DNA from: Podocnemis expansa
Lineage: Eukaryota; Chordata; Testudines; Podocnemididae
DNA: 64,000 nucleotides
Reading direction: 5' to 3'
NCBI GenBank assembly: GCA_007922195.1
Contig: ML681968.1
Location: forward strand, 434,001 to 498,000
A program made the translations under genes and the position numbers. This document shows, one piece after another, positions 46,475 to 57,225 of the stretch. The notes under the pieces were generated by a model. That model made no database searches. It was given only the letters and a program-made list of their open reading frames with translations, and was not told the origin of the DNA. The stretch's first letter is position 1. Each line of letters opens with the position of its first letter.

Positions 46475-47520
46475 TTGGTGAGTACAGCTTCTGCAGCTGG
46501 GTGGTCTGTGGCCCTGCTGTGTGATTAGGCAAACTCAGCATGTCGTCAAGGGATGCCAAGGGGAGGGGAAGGGATTGAATTCATTTTCACTGGGGAAGGG
46601 CAGACAGTTCACCCACCCCCCCACCTCCCAGGATTATAGTCAGATCCTGTGGTCACTGAGACTTGAGATGAAAGAAGGTTTTCCAAGGGCATCCTAGCTG
46701 TGATGCTGTAGGGTGTGAAACTCAAGGCCAAGTCCATAGAGTCAGCTCGTGAGTGACAACCAGGCACAGTCCAGCCTGACTGCGCACAGATCAGCTGGCC
46801 ATGCTGACCCATTGGTCCAGCCCTGACTCTGGCCTTTGCAGAGCAGGACTGGATGCGTCTGAGCCACATGTCAGTGGAAGGTTGGGTTTGTTCTTTTGTG
46901 ACACTACCAGTGGGTGTTTCTCACCTATCATTTCCATACTTCAACTTGTTTTCTTATGTTGGAATTCCAGTTCCCACATAGGCATGCTGGGACAGTGCCG
47001 TTACCAAGTGACAGCTGGTTTATGAGGATGATTCAGAGCTTTCACTCCTGCAACCAGAGAAAGCGCTGGGCAGTTTGTGTCATCAAGCTAATAACAGGGA
47101 TGCTGCTATCGTCATTTGTCTTCACCCTGCCTTTTGCCGCTGTGGACTCAACCCTGTTCCTTGTAAAGTCAATAACAAAGCTCCCATTGACTTCAATGGG
47201 ATCAAACTCTGGGAGTGTCCCCAGTAATTCCTGGCAGAAACAACTGGCCATAAAACAACAAGGGAAATAATGACAACAGTTTTGTTTTGTTTTGTTTTTT
47301 TCGCAGTGCATCATATTTGATCAATTCAGCCTGGAAATAAGACATGTATTTTTTACCAAGGAGAACAATTAACCACTGGAACAGTTTACCAATGATTGTG
47401 GTGGATGTTACATCACTGACCATTTTAAATCAAGGTAGGATGTTTTTCTAAAACATCTGTTCTAGGAATTATTTAGGAGGAACTACTCTGGCTCGTGTTA
47501 TGCAGAAGGTCAAACTAGAT

Positions 47521-47737
47521 CAGTGTTTCCCAACCAGTGTGCCATGGCACACAGCTGTGCTGTCAGGCCTGAGCAGGTATGCTACAAAATTTTTTGAAAA
47601 ACTACTCAAAGAGCTCTGGATTGTCTCATTAGCTCATGAATATTCATGAATTCATTTGGAAAGTATATGGTGGTGTGCCTCAAATTAATTAAAAGTAGCA
47701 AGGTGTGCCACAGCAGAGAAAATTTTGGGAACCACTG
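47521..47737. mobile_element. hAT-type MITE
   Basis: CAGTGTTTCCCAACCAGTG and TGGGAACCACTG are inverted ends. The flanks AACTAGAT (47513-47520) and GGCTAGAT (47738-47745) agree at six of eight positions. The interior has GTGTGCC...GGCACAC pairs and no coding frame. Confidence 0.75.
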
Positions 47738-48049
47738 GGCTAGATGATTGCCACAGTCACATCTGGCCTGGTGAGCTACAAATCTGTGACTTCTGTTGTC
47801 CAGCTCGGTGAATTTTCACAGCATCTGCTTGCTTCAGGGATTGACACACAGCCCAGGCCATTGAATGCTTTGAAATATAGCTGGACTTTCAGTCTGCTCA
47901 TAGATTTTTCAAGAACCTACCTTAGATCTCTGATGTGCAGTGACATTCTGTAGTTCATTATGCATTATCATTGAGCACTACAGAACAATGAGTCTGAGAC
48001 CATGGGTAAGCATCAGAATGGAAGGAAGGGTAATAGCTGGGCTTCCCCA

Positions 48050-48340
48050 TGGCTCATGCAAGGACCAGTTTGCTTAATATATTTATTAATGATTTGGGAA
48101 AAGTGGTGATCTGCAGAGGGCTCAAAATGATTTGGGCTGAGTCAAGTCCAGAATGGATTGAGAGGAATTTCAGAAGCTGTTAAAGCCAGGCAAGAGGGTA
48201 GCACATTGGCTGATGAAATTCCCTTCAGGCACAAGAAAAAGTGCTGAGGAAAACATTCTGAGCAATTCTTACTTACAGCTAAGCTAAAATAAACATAATC
48301 ACTAAGGAAAATTAGTCAGCTATCACAGTGGCCAGCTCTG
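48050..48340 (+). mobile_element. L3/CR1-type LINE fragment
   Basis: The words TATTTATTAATGATTTGGGA, GGCTGATGAAATTCCCTTC and the GCACATTGG-like continuation correspond to the reverse transcriptase-to-thumb part of ORF2 on the + strand, heavily decayed. Confidence 0.5.
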
Positions 48341-49449
48341 TGAAAACTTTCGGCAGTCTCTGCAATAATGATCAATAATTCAGGGCTTTTGGCAGCACAT
48401 GGTTGAGCAGTAGCCAGGCTCACCAGGTAAATACTGGAACCATAAGGTCACAGCTGCAACCTGTAAAATCTATATTGTGATTGGCTTACCTAGCAGTCAT
48501 GTTGACTGCGTCAGCCAGTTGGAGGTGTTTAGAAAAGTCTCATGCTTGAAAAGGACAGAAGCGGATTTTGGCACCATGCATGACTGTGGGGAGGGTCTAA
48601 TTTATGCTCTGCCAGCCAGCACCTGATGTGGCTGACAGCACCATCTTCACTTGGTATAATGACTAACAGGGCACATTGGGAGAAATTCCCATGCACTCTT
48701 TTCAACTCTGGTTCTCAGCCTGTGAAGACGGTGGGGCGCACACCTTACAGTACAGGGCTTGTTGGATATAATCTAGTGATGGGTGTTTTGCTTGCGGTCC
48801 TGTGACCTGGTGCTGGTCCCAACCTCAGGAAGGATTTCATCTCTTGGGTCTCTTGTAGGTTTCCATGTACTCTCATTAATCCTGGAGGTGGAGAAACATG
48901 GCTGGCTCTGAAGAATTCATAAACCTCTGCAGGAATGGCCATGTCCAGGTCAACTCTGGTGATGGGGGGAGGAAGTAAACCTCCATCCTGGAAAAGCCTT
49001 GTCTGTGTCCTTTGGGTAAATAGCAGGTTTGACCTGGCTAGAGAGGCCAGACAGACAGAGAACTGAGATATGTAAAATGTGACCAATCTGACAGAGTGAT
49101 CCAATCCAAAAACTGCCATTGACCTGTGGCCAAAAGGGCCATAGTGTCTGGAACTTTGTCAGATCTGCTTGTGGCAAGTGGGGACCCCAGTAAACTAGAC
49201 AGGCATAGAAGTTGTTTATTGTATTTAAGATGTGTTGTTTCTGAAAGGGTTTTGGTCTGAATAAACAACGATTCTCCCTGTGGAGGATGGTGGCTGGTTT
49301 TCCCTGCCAGTGGCTCAGACAGAATAGTCTTGGGAGGTGCTAAATTAAACACAAACTTGTTAAGGGGATCACAGCAAACTTCAGCCTAAATCCCAGGCCT
49401 ACAGGGAGAAACTCATGGGACTCCACCCTGGGAAGGGTGATTTCTAGAT

Positions 49450-49600
49450 AAGTGGTTCTCAACCACTGTGTCAGGCACACAGTGGTGAATGTAGGTGGTA
49501 GGCTGGATTCGGGCAGGGTGTGTGGGAGAGCTGGTGTGTCTTGTAGGGTTGCGATACACCACAAAGCATGTTGCAACCTGCAAAAGGTTGAGAGCCATTG
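49450..49600. mobile_element. hAT-type MITE
   Basis: AAGTGGTTCTCAACC and GGTTGAGAGCCATTG are inverted ends of the same general type as 4315-4474. The flanks TTCTAGAT (49442-49449) and CTCTAGAG (49601-49608) agree at six of eight positions. Confidence 0.75.
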
Positions 49601-49877
49601 CTCTAGAGGTCTGAGACCTGAAGAGGCATCCTCAAGAAAGCCATAAGGGGTGGGGGGCAGAGGTGCAGTTGCCTAAGGAATGGTGAAAGCCTCTGCCACT
49701 GGGATTGCTTGCCTGGCATGACAGGCCCCAGTATGCGTGCTGAAAGCCAGGCACGATGGCCATGGGAAGAACAGTGTGGGGAGCACAAGGATTGGAATGG
49801 CAAGAGCAGCTGAAGGTCAGAGCTGTGCAAGGAAAAATGTGCCAGCACATCACTGCAATGTGCCAGCCCTACTCAGC

Positions 49878-49883
49878 TTTATT
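49878..49883 (-). terminator. Possible poly(A) signal of an unidentified minus-strand gene
   Basis: AATAAA on the minus strand, about 500 bp beyond the stop codon at 50384-50386. Taken alone it is weak; it gains weight from the spliced-exon candidate upstream. Confidence 0.35.
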
Positions 49884-50383
49884 GATCCCTTATTCTCCTG
49901 CGCCCTACACAGACATTTAATAGTTTAGCCCAGCTGGGAGCTTTCCAAGCAGAAAACAGTGAGCTTCTTGTCTCTCACTTCGCAGTAGATTTCATGAGGC
50001 CTTTGTTTCCCCTTACTCATTTCCCAGGCTCTATGAGAAGAAGAACCAGTTCCCACTGAGTCATGGTTTAAAGCATTACAAGGCAGCAAGCTCAGCACAA
50101 CACACCTCCTCCACCCACCATATGGGCAAATCCCGAGGCTGGCTCGGCTGCTGCTCACCATGGTCGCTGCACATCTCCTACCTGTGTACATAGTGGAGAG
50201 AATAAATCCCACTGCTGACACTCAACCAGCGCTCCAAGGCTTGCAGACATCTTTGCTAAAGCTATTCCCAGACTCTGAAAGACACCCCCCAACACACACA
50301 CTCACTTTTTGCAGACCACTTCACACTGCAGAGGCTCCCAGACTGCAAAGATGGGAAAGTTCTAGCTAGGTCCCCTTTGCCAT

Positions 50384-50596
50384 TTACTGTAAGGTCAACA
50401 CTTTCAGGCCATCCAGACAGTCTTCCAGAGCATTGTGCAGCTCAGCTGGATACAACTTAAGCAATGCAGCCTCCACCTTTTTCTTCAGGAGAGAAATAAT
50501 CAGCATCACCATGCTCAGCATGGAGAGTGCAGTGATTTGGCTACCATGTATCTGCAGTGCCATGGAATCTATACAGGGCACAATCACTCGCCAGAA
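50384..50596 (-). CDS. Possible terminal exon of an unidentified minus-strand gene
   Basis: I do not recognise this protein. After an acceptor-like TTTATCCCAG the minus strand reads 70 codons in phase 0, starting FWRVIVPCIDSM and ending EDCLDGLKVLTLQ, then TAA. The composition is that of a real protein: a hydrophobic run (ITALSMLSMVMLIISLL), three lysines, then an amphipathic helix (VEAALLKLYPAELHNALEDC). It could be a membrane-anchored or helical-repeat C-terminus. It does not lie in a repeat that I recognise. It shares strand and phase with the exon candidate at 55034-55248, but exons between them are unresolved. A chance open frame remains possible. Confidence 0.4.
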   Translation of the reverse strand, partial: FWRVIVPCIDSMALQIHGSQITALSMLSMVMLIISLLKKKVEAALLKLYPAELHNALEDCLDGLKVLTLQ

Positions 50597-51987
50597 CTGG
50601 GATAAACCAAGTGCTTCCCCAAACTGGACTAGCAGGCTGGGCACCAACCCTGTGCCTGTGCTGAGCTGGTTCCTGGAGCACCCTGGGGTGCTCCCAAGCT
50701 GCTTTGCGGAGGCTGGTGATGGAGGGTTGGGGGCAGGGAGAAACCAAGTTGGTTTCCTAGTCGCTCCCACTGAACAGCTTGGTGTGGGTGAGCTCACAGT
50801 TAGCAGGCTGTGCTGGATGGATGGGGATGTACTTCAGGATGTTGAAGTTGTCCAAAAAAGGGACCATGTGACTTAGGGGACCAGTCCTATTTCTTGAATA
50901 AGAAATGGCTAATTGTTGTTTGTCTTTATGTTTTCAGTAGCAACTAGGAGCCCAGCTGAGATCCAGAGCCCACTGTGTTGGGCACCTGACAGACACGAGG
51001 ACAGGCAGCCAATGTCCCAATGAGCATGTAATAGAAATGGGCAAGGCAGAGGATGGGCGTAAGGGGGGGGAAGTGGAGATCCCAGTGCAGTGACCAGTCC
51101 CCAGCCAACACTGGCTGGACAGATGGGGGAGGGGACACACTGGCATTCACTCAAGCTCAGCAGCTGTTGACTGGTGAATATACTGGTCAAATCAGCCCAT
51201 GCAGTGCACAGACGGGGGCAGAAGCCAATTTCATTGCTGTTGTCAGCCCAGCGCTGCCACTGACAGAAAGGCCAAGGCTCCCCAGGGGTCGCCCTGCACA
51301 CTGTAGTGAGATGTGGGCTGTCTCCTCCCAGTCACACAGCTCAGTCACTGCCACGCTGAGCCATTCCTATACAGCGGCACAGATTATGTGGAGGGAGTGC
51401 CTGGGCTGCAGCCAAAGAAGGGCCTTGTCATCCATTGCTCTTAAAACACCCCTGGGGAAAAGGGCTGGGCTTGTGAGCTGGCACTCTTCAGGCCCCACCG
51501 ATGCAGGCTGCAATATGAAATATGGCAGGAGTCTCAGCCACTGTGGTCTGGAGGCATGAGTCCCTTTGGCTTCCATCTTTAACCAGGCGTGGGGAGTGCT
51601 AATTTACTGTTTGCTGGGGCAGGTGCATAGGGGTCTGTGTAAACTCTGCTAGAGAGCCTGGCCTGGGTCCAGGGATTTCCCTAACAGCCTAACCCTAACC
51701 CCCGAATTTCCCAACACCCCCTCAGTTGTCGCTAGTAACAGTGTTTTATCAATTTAGTTAACACCCCGACACCCCCCCTACACCCCACCTAATTTCAAGT
51801 CCTGGGAAAGCTGCTGCCTGGGTCTGTGCCTGGCTTTGCTTGGGTTAGATAAGCACTGTGCTGTCTGTAGGTGAATATAATGTTAGCATGGGACAACAGG
51901 CCAGGTCTGAGCCACATGTCACCACAGTAATAGGATTGCTTTGTGGACACACCATAGCTGTCCTGTAAGTGGTATGAGATTCTAGTT

Positions 51988-53078
51988 AAAGTCCCAAAGG
52001 GGCAGCTGAGTTAGTCTAGTCCAGCAAAACAAACAGTGAGTCCTGTGGCACTTAAAGTCTAACAAATTTATTTATTGCATGAGCTTTTGTGGGAGGAAGT
52101 CCCACTTCATCAGATGCTTTGAAGATGGGGGAACTTACAGAATTGGAGGAAAAATAAATTCAGGGAAGTGTAAGTCATGGGATCAGGTCAGACTGTTATA
52201 GCAAATCAATGCAGTAGTTTAGATTCAAACCCCGGGGAACAGTATATAGAGGAAGATGAGGTCAAATCAGCTGCTGTAATGAGGAAAAAATCCAAAGTCC
52301 TTTTTACCCTGAAACAACACTGTCAAATTTGCATATGATTTCCAATTCTGCAGTTTTTCTTTGAAGCTTTGCGTTATTATTCATTTGTTTGAGCACAGCT
52401 GTTAACGAGTCATCAATGGCATGATCAGGAAGATTGAAGTGCTCATCTACTGTTTTGATTCCTGATGTCAGATTTGTGTCCATTTATTCTTTAGCACAGA
52501 GACTGTCCTGTTTGTCCAGTATATAAGGTGGAGGGGGCACATAGTGGCATAAATCACACTGTTGGATGAGCAGGAGAATGAGCCCTTCATGGCATAGCTG
52601 GTTTGATTATGTCCTGTGATGGTGTCTTTTGTGCAGATATGTGGGCAAAGTTAGCAATATGGTTTGTTGCAGGGATATTTGCCTGCTCTAATGATTTTGT
52701 TGTTTGGCTTGTAGTTGCTGGTGAGTACCTGCTTAAGGTTGGGGGCTGTCTGTAAGTGAGGAGAGGTCTGTCTCCCAAGGCTTGAGGGAGTGAGGAATTG
52801 TCTTGTAGACTAGGCTGTAGATCCTTGATGATGTGCCATAGAGGTCTGACTTGGGTGTTGTAGGTGATGACAAGTGGTGTCCTGTTGTTTTCTTTCTTGG
52901 GCTTCTCCGGTAGTAGTTGATTTAGGATTACCCACCTGACTCTGTCAGTCTGTCAGTTCTTCACTTCTCGAACAGATTGACAGAGCCAGGCAAGTATCCT
53001 GAAGTCAACTACTGCAGGAGAAGCCCAAGAAAGAAAACAATAGAATGCCACTTGTCATCACCTACAACCCCAAGTTAT
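51988..53078 (-). mobile_element. Penelope-like retroelement fragments, arranged head to head
   Basis: From about 52960 leftward, the minus strand encodes decayed Penelope-type protein: PLVITYN, LWHIIKDLQP and LGDRPLLTYRQPP (52920 to 52720), a reverse transcriptase-side motif set, then EHFNLPDHAIDDS and AELEIICKF (52480 to 52330) from the C-terminal endonuclease part, and finally the terminal tail (52110 to 51988). From about 52961 rightward, the + strand repeats the start of this coding piece (LLQEKPKKENNRMPLVITYN), so the two copies meet as an inverted repeat centred near 52960. Frames contain stops. Penelope elements often occur as inverted or partial copies. Assigned from motif memory. 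Confidence 0.7.
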
Positions 53079-53308
53079 TAATGTTAGTTATTAATATTCA
53101 TTTCATAGGTGTCACTGTAACTATATAAGGGTCCTTGGAAAGTTGTCAGAAATGCATGTATTTCCATACTGTTTTGGATAAAGGAACTGCAAGGCGGCGC
53201 CCCCTCATTGCTCACGCACAGTGTCAAGGAGGAATGAGCAGGCCATAAAGGATGACCATCAATCCAATCTGCCTCTGGGACTTCCTATTTTGTTTTCCTA
53301 ACACCAGG

Positions 53309-53372
53309 GGTTAAAGTAAGGGGGGACGCCCTGGAACGCTGCATTCCAGGGCCCCCCAAAATAGAATGCAAC
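53309..53372 (+). repeat. Dispersed repeat (copy 2 of the 10.94-kb repeat)
   Basis: GGTTAAAGTAAGGGGGGACG, GGAACGCTGCATTCCAGGGC and CCCCCCAAAATAG correspond to the unit described at 10943-11120, with a single core here. Confidence 0.55.
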
Positions 53373-55033
53373 ACTGCAAGCCTTGCAAGGCTGGCAGCTG
53401 CCGTCCCTAGCAGGCCTTCCCTGGAATTTGCTTTGAGACACACGGGGATTGTTTATCTTGTTTGGCTTAGCTTCTTGCCTTTTAAACAGTGGCTAGTTAC
53501 TGGACTCGATGAATCATACTGACAGCTCAACTTCCAAAGCCCAGCCAAAGATAAGTAGAGCCAGGCCACAGTCCAGTTCCTGTGTACACCATGATTAAAG
53601 TCTTCATCCCATTGTTTATTAACTAGCCCAGAGACTGGGCAGAAATTCAAGAGGGTCCAAAACAAAGGGTCTGTGGGGTAGTAGCAGGGCCTGCAAAATC
53701 TCCCTGTGTGGACACAGCCAGAGGCCCAGTACACCCTGTTCTAGTGCTGTGAGATTAGGGTGATGAGCAGTACCTTTCCGAGTTGTGTGGAATCAGTGTT
53801 TGGACAAGACAGCGTCAGCTGGGACCTGACAGTTGGGAGTGGGACAGTTTAAGGTTTTATTGCTTTTTTATTATTCTAGTTACTCCTCCATTTTGTGCAT
53901 CCCTTATCCTTTGTTCCCTGTACCTAATGATTTTACCTCTGTTGGCATATTGTTACTTTGGGGTTTGTGATCATTATTTTTATTCCTTGTGTGTACTGGA
54001 CTACACTCCTTTTGGTAGGAAATGTTTTCCGATGGGAGAGTGCACCTTGTGTCCCCAGCATTGCTTGGGGTTCCCCAGAGGTGGAGACACCAGGTGCCAA
54101 GACACAGACCTGTGCCCCTAAATGGAGAGGGGAGAAGACTCCCCAAGCAGCAGTCAACAAGGAGAAGGCTTAAATTGTGCTTTAGGATCGAGGTTACACT
54201 GGTGCAGCTTCCCTCCTGGAGTGGAACTGGGCAGAGCAAGGCCATCTTCCAGCAGTGACTGTGGCATCAACCACCAGTGTTCAAAAAATGATGAACTGGG
54301 GACCTAAAATCATGAGATTTTAAAAAATTCTTATGCTAGGTTCTCTTTGTCTGCCTGCTGCTTCCTTAGCCTTGGATCACAGTTGTCAACTTTCCACCAT
54401 AACTGGCAAGGTGAGACATTTTATTTTTCCCTGTGAAAGCTGAGATTCTCATGACTCCAGGAGCTGCAGCCTTTGGCATAATAACTCATATTTGGGTTGG
54501 GAGAGTGGGCAGCCCAGGTGCCTGCAAGGCTGGGGACTTGTTTTATCCGGGCTCTGAGTAGTTGGCTTGTGACACTCTGTCTTCACCACTGACATGTCAT
54601 TCATCCTGCTGAAGGATACAGGTTACAGGGCAGCCTCACCTGCTCTTGCTCATTCATCAGCACCAGTCTCTGCTCTCAGACATGCAGAGGTGAGACTGGC
54701 TAGCCCCAGTGTGTGAGGCTGTTGGGAATGAGACCAGGGCCTGCCCAGTTTGTAACCTAGAGCATGGGGGCATGGCAGCCCAGTTTGTCTCTGTCATGCA
54801 GTGCTGGGCTGATGTCTGTTCTGCACAGCTGGCTGCTGCGCCCGTCATTGAGGGGTGGAGCACGTCCCAGTGAGAGTGTGAGAGGAGTTCAGTTCCCCTA
54901 AATGGGCTCCATGGGGAAGTCTCATTGAAAAGGCATGTGGAACTTTTTTCTGCCAGCTTTTATCTTGACTGAAATGAAATCACAAGTTGGCTCAGAATCC
55001 CCTGCGCCCCTCGGTCACAGCAGGGGCACTCAC

Positions 55034-55248
55034 CACTGCAGGAGGAGTGGATGAGGTCATGTCAACTGCCTCCCAGGGCTTGGAGCGAGCATGGAGGAGT
55101 GTAGCAGCAGGAGAGTGCTCATGTGTGGGTGGGGTGGGCGCTTCCTTGATACACTCCAGCAACCCGCTTTTGCAGGAGGCGTAGGCCACAGGGAGAAGCA
55201 CAGCAAGGACGCGTTGGCCTGGCCTGCTGCCCATGGCTCAGGGTGATT
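55034..55248 (-). CDS. Possible first coding exon of an unidentified minus-strand gene
   Basis: On the minus strand a good acceptor (TCTTCCTTTGTATAG) precedes 14 bases with an in-frame TGA and then ATG in strong context (GAGCCATGG, start at 55234). The 67 codons MGSRPGQRVLAVLLPVAY, ASCKSGLLECIKEA and then a Pro/Thr/Ser-rich part end at a canonical donor, CAGTG/GTGAGT, in phase 0; the other two frames are closed. The hydrophobic RVLAVLLPVAYAS could be a signal peptide or a membrane segment. A possible next micro-exon lies at 54640-54669 (RLVLMNEQEQ, donor GTGAGG). I do not recognise the product, and transcript evidence is lacking, so confidence is modest. Confidence 0.35.
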
Positions 55249-56608
55249 CTATACAAAGGAAGACGGAGCAGCTGTCAGTCTCCAACCAGTGCCTGGCAGA
55301 GTGTGGAGCACTGCTGGACAGCTCAGTTTGTGATCACCGGATTTGGGTAAGCTGGAGTGTGTCAGGGCAGTGCTCCTTACAGAGCTGTGGATAGAGCCAG
55401 GCATAGTGGGCAGGGGGATGTGGGTATTTCTGCAGGCAGAACACAGCCTCTAGCTATTAGCACTGAGTACCTCACCATCCTGGTGATGGGCTAGTCTGGA
55501 CATGGGCTCCTGGGGGTGGCATGAGGGGAGTTGCAGCCCTGTTTCGCTGGGACCCTATGGTCCTGTGGAGGTTCCTGTGCCATGATTAAACTCATTGCCC
55601 TGAGACACAGGATGGAGACACCCTGGTCTCCTGAGCTGCAGGGCAGGGGTCACTTGCTGTGCCCCAGAACCACCTGTCTTCTCTCAGCACTGCCACAGGG
55701 AAGAGTCAGGAAGGGCTCAGTGATACACAGTGCAAGTAAAAGGGCCCCGCTCCTGGAACTTGGCATGGCTGGCAGCCCCGTGGAGGATAAGAGTCCCCTG
55801 GCTCCACAAGCCATGAGGCCACAGCAAAGACACTCCGTGAATGTTAATAAACAGGGGGAGGAGGCAGTCTGATGTTCTGGCTTCTTCTGGCCCCCAGGGG
55901 CAGATTGCATGCAGATGGGGCACAGCACAGGAGCAGTGACCTGCACTGGTCTCCAGGCAGTTACCAGGAGCCACTAGCTGCTGCAATCCAGTACCAGACT
56001 GGGACAGGCTCCAGGGGTTGATTGAATGTCCCAAGTGGGGTCAATGTTATCTTCCTGTGGCTCGTGCCGGCATGGCTGAGGGTCCTTTAAATAAATTCTT
56101 TGATGCCTGGTGCCAACTAGTGGCTGAGCAGCACAGTGCATTCCACCCTGCTAGCAGATCTGGAGGTGCTCTTGGTAGCTCCCTGCATCCTTTCGCAGAA
56201 ATGTCTCTGGCTCTAGGAGCCCCTTGTCCCTCCCCCAAATCCCCTTTGTGCACATGGCTAAGCCAGGTGAGGCATTTACCCTGGCACTGCTGCTGACCAC
56301 AGAGCAGTACACTGGCCCCTCCACTGCACTTTCCCAGCCAGCACAAGTCCCCAGCCTCCCTTGCCAGGGATCATCAGGTGAGAGGACATCTCTGCAGAAG
56401 AAATGGTTTAGATGGGCAAAGAGGCTTTGAGGGCATTCTGCACTGTAGCACCATGTCCTTGGTGTTCAGGGCAGGTATGGTGGGCTGTGAGGAATTTTGT
56501 TCTCATGATTCAGTTTCCCTTCATTGACCGGAGGCCACTCCATCTGTGACTCATGGCGGGCCAGACCAGCTGGCAGTGCTGTATCAGCATTTGCACAGAG
56601 TTACTCAC

Positions 56609-56737
56609 TGCCTGTTGGCTGTAATCTGCACACAGGAGGGTGGGCAGCTTTCTGAGGCCAGCTTTTCTGTAGTACCCCATGCCCATAGTGCTGAGTTGTC
56701 CTGAGAAGCTGATCCAAAGGAAGCTGCTGTAGACAGC
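56609..56737 (-). CDS. Weak exon candidate opposite the DUOXA1 5' side
   Basis: The minus strand has a pyrimidine-rich acceptor (CTTTCCTCCCTCACT, then GGGGCAG), 43 phase-0 codons beginning AVYSSFLWISFSGQ and ending LCADYSQQA, and a GTGAGT donor. The frame stays open to 56510 beyond the donor. I do not recognise it. It lies upstream of the 55.2-kb candidate, which has its own start codon, so it is either a separate gene, an alternative exon or a chance frame. Confidence 0.2.
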
Positions 56738-57052
56738 CTGCCCCGCATCCACAGTGAGGGAGGAAAGCATGTCTGTGCCTCTGCCGGCTCCCTTCTGTGC
56801 TGGAGCATTGGGCAAGTGTGGGTAACACCAGCAGCAGGTGGCAGGTGGGGCTGGCATTTCTCAATCACACTCCAGCAACCTGGGTGGTTTTGAAGGGCAC
56901 GTGTTGTTTGCGGACCCAGGGCTGGGTCAGCAGGGTCTTTCCTCTTTTTTGCCAAAGAGGAGGACACATGTATGTGCCCCAGCTACACAGGGAGGAATAG
57001 CCAGACGCATTCATTTCACTTGCTGTACTCGATGTTTGTGTTGTATCTGTAG

Positions 57053-57225
57053 GTCTCCTGCTTCACCTCAGCACTGCAATGGCCTTGTTCGATGGCTCCT
57101 TCCCTTTCTACCCGAACACAAGGACACCTTTCCCCTTTAACACGACATGGGCTGTGATCATTTCCGTGTTCCTCACTATCCTGACCACATTCATTCTCAT
57201 CCTGCCCGGAATCCGGGGTAAAGGG
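57053..57225 (+). CDS. DUOXA1: DUOXA1 exon with start codon (residues 1-49)
   Basis: This exon opens DUOXA1, dual oxidase maturation factor 1, a multi-pass ER membrane protein that pairs with the hydrogen-peroxide-producing NADPH oxidase DUOX1 and lets it leave the ER and become active at the plasma membrane. The acceptor TTGTATCTGTAG is followed by 26 bases of 5' UTR and ATG at 57079, so at least one noncoding exon lies upstream, not found. It encodes SFPFYPNTRTPFPFNTTW and a first membrane helix (24-45, AVIISVFLTILTTFILIL) ending PGIRGKG, the family signature. TPFPF, TTFI and ILPGIRGK are closer to DUOXA1 than DUOXA2. Donor AAAGGG/GTAAGG, phase 0. Total coding length over six exons is 331 aa (human DUOXA1: 343). 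Confidence 0.95.

Larger units (their letters stand above)
42761..49860. other. Intergenic region between the CR1/LTR-like block and the minus-strand candidate
   Basis: Apart from the listed LINE fragments, MITEs and palindrome-array element, I see no exon here. 44.2-46.05 kb has GC-richer patches with C runs (near 45.43 and 45.62 kb) but no conserved coding signal. Confidence 0.6.

Noticed and set aside
50909..51576. Further minus-strand exon candidates between the two ends of the possible gene
   Set aside because: One block (51470 to 51390) has a good acceptor but runs into a stop without a donor, so I could not make it fit and left it out of the feature list.
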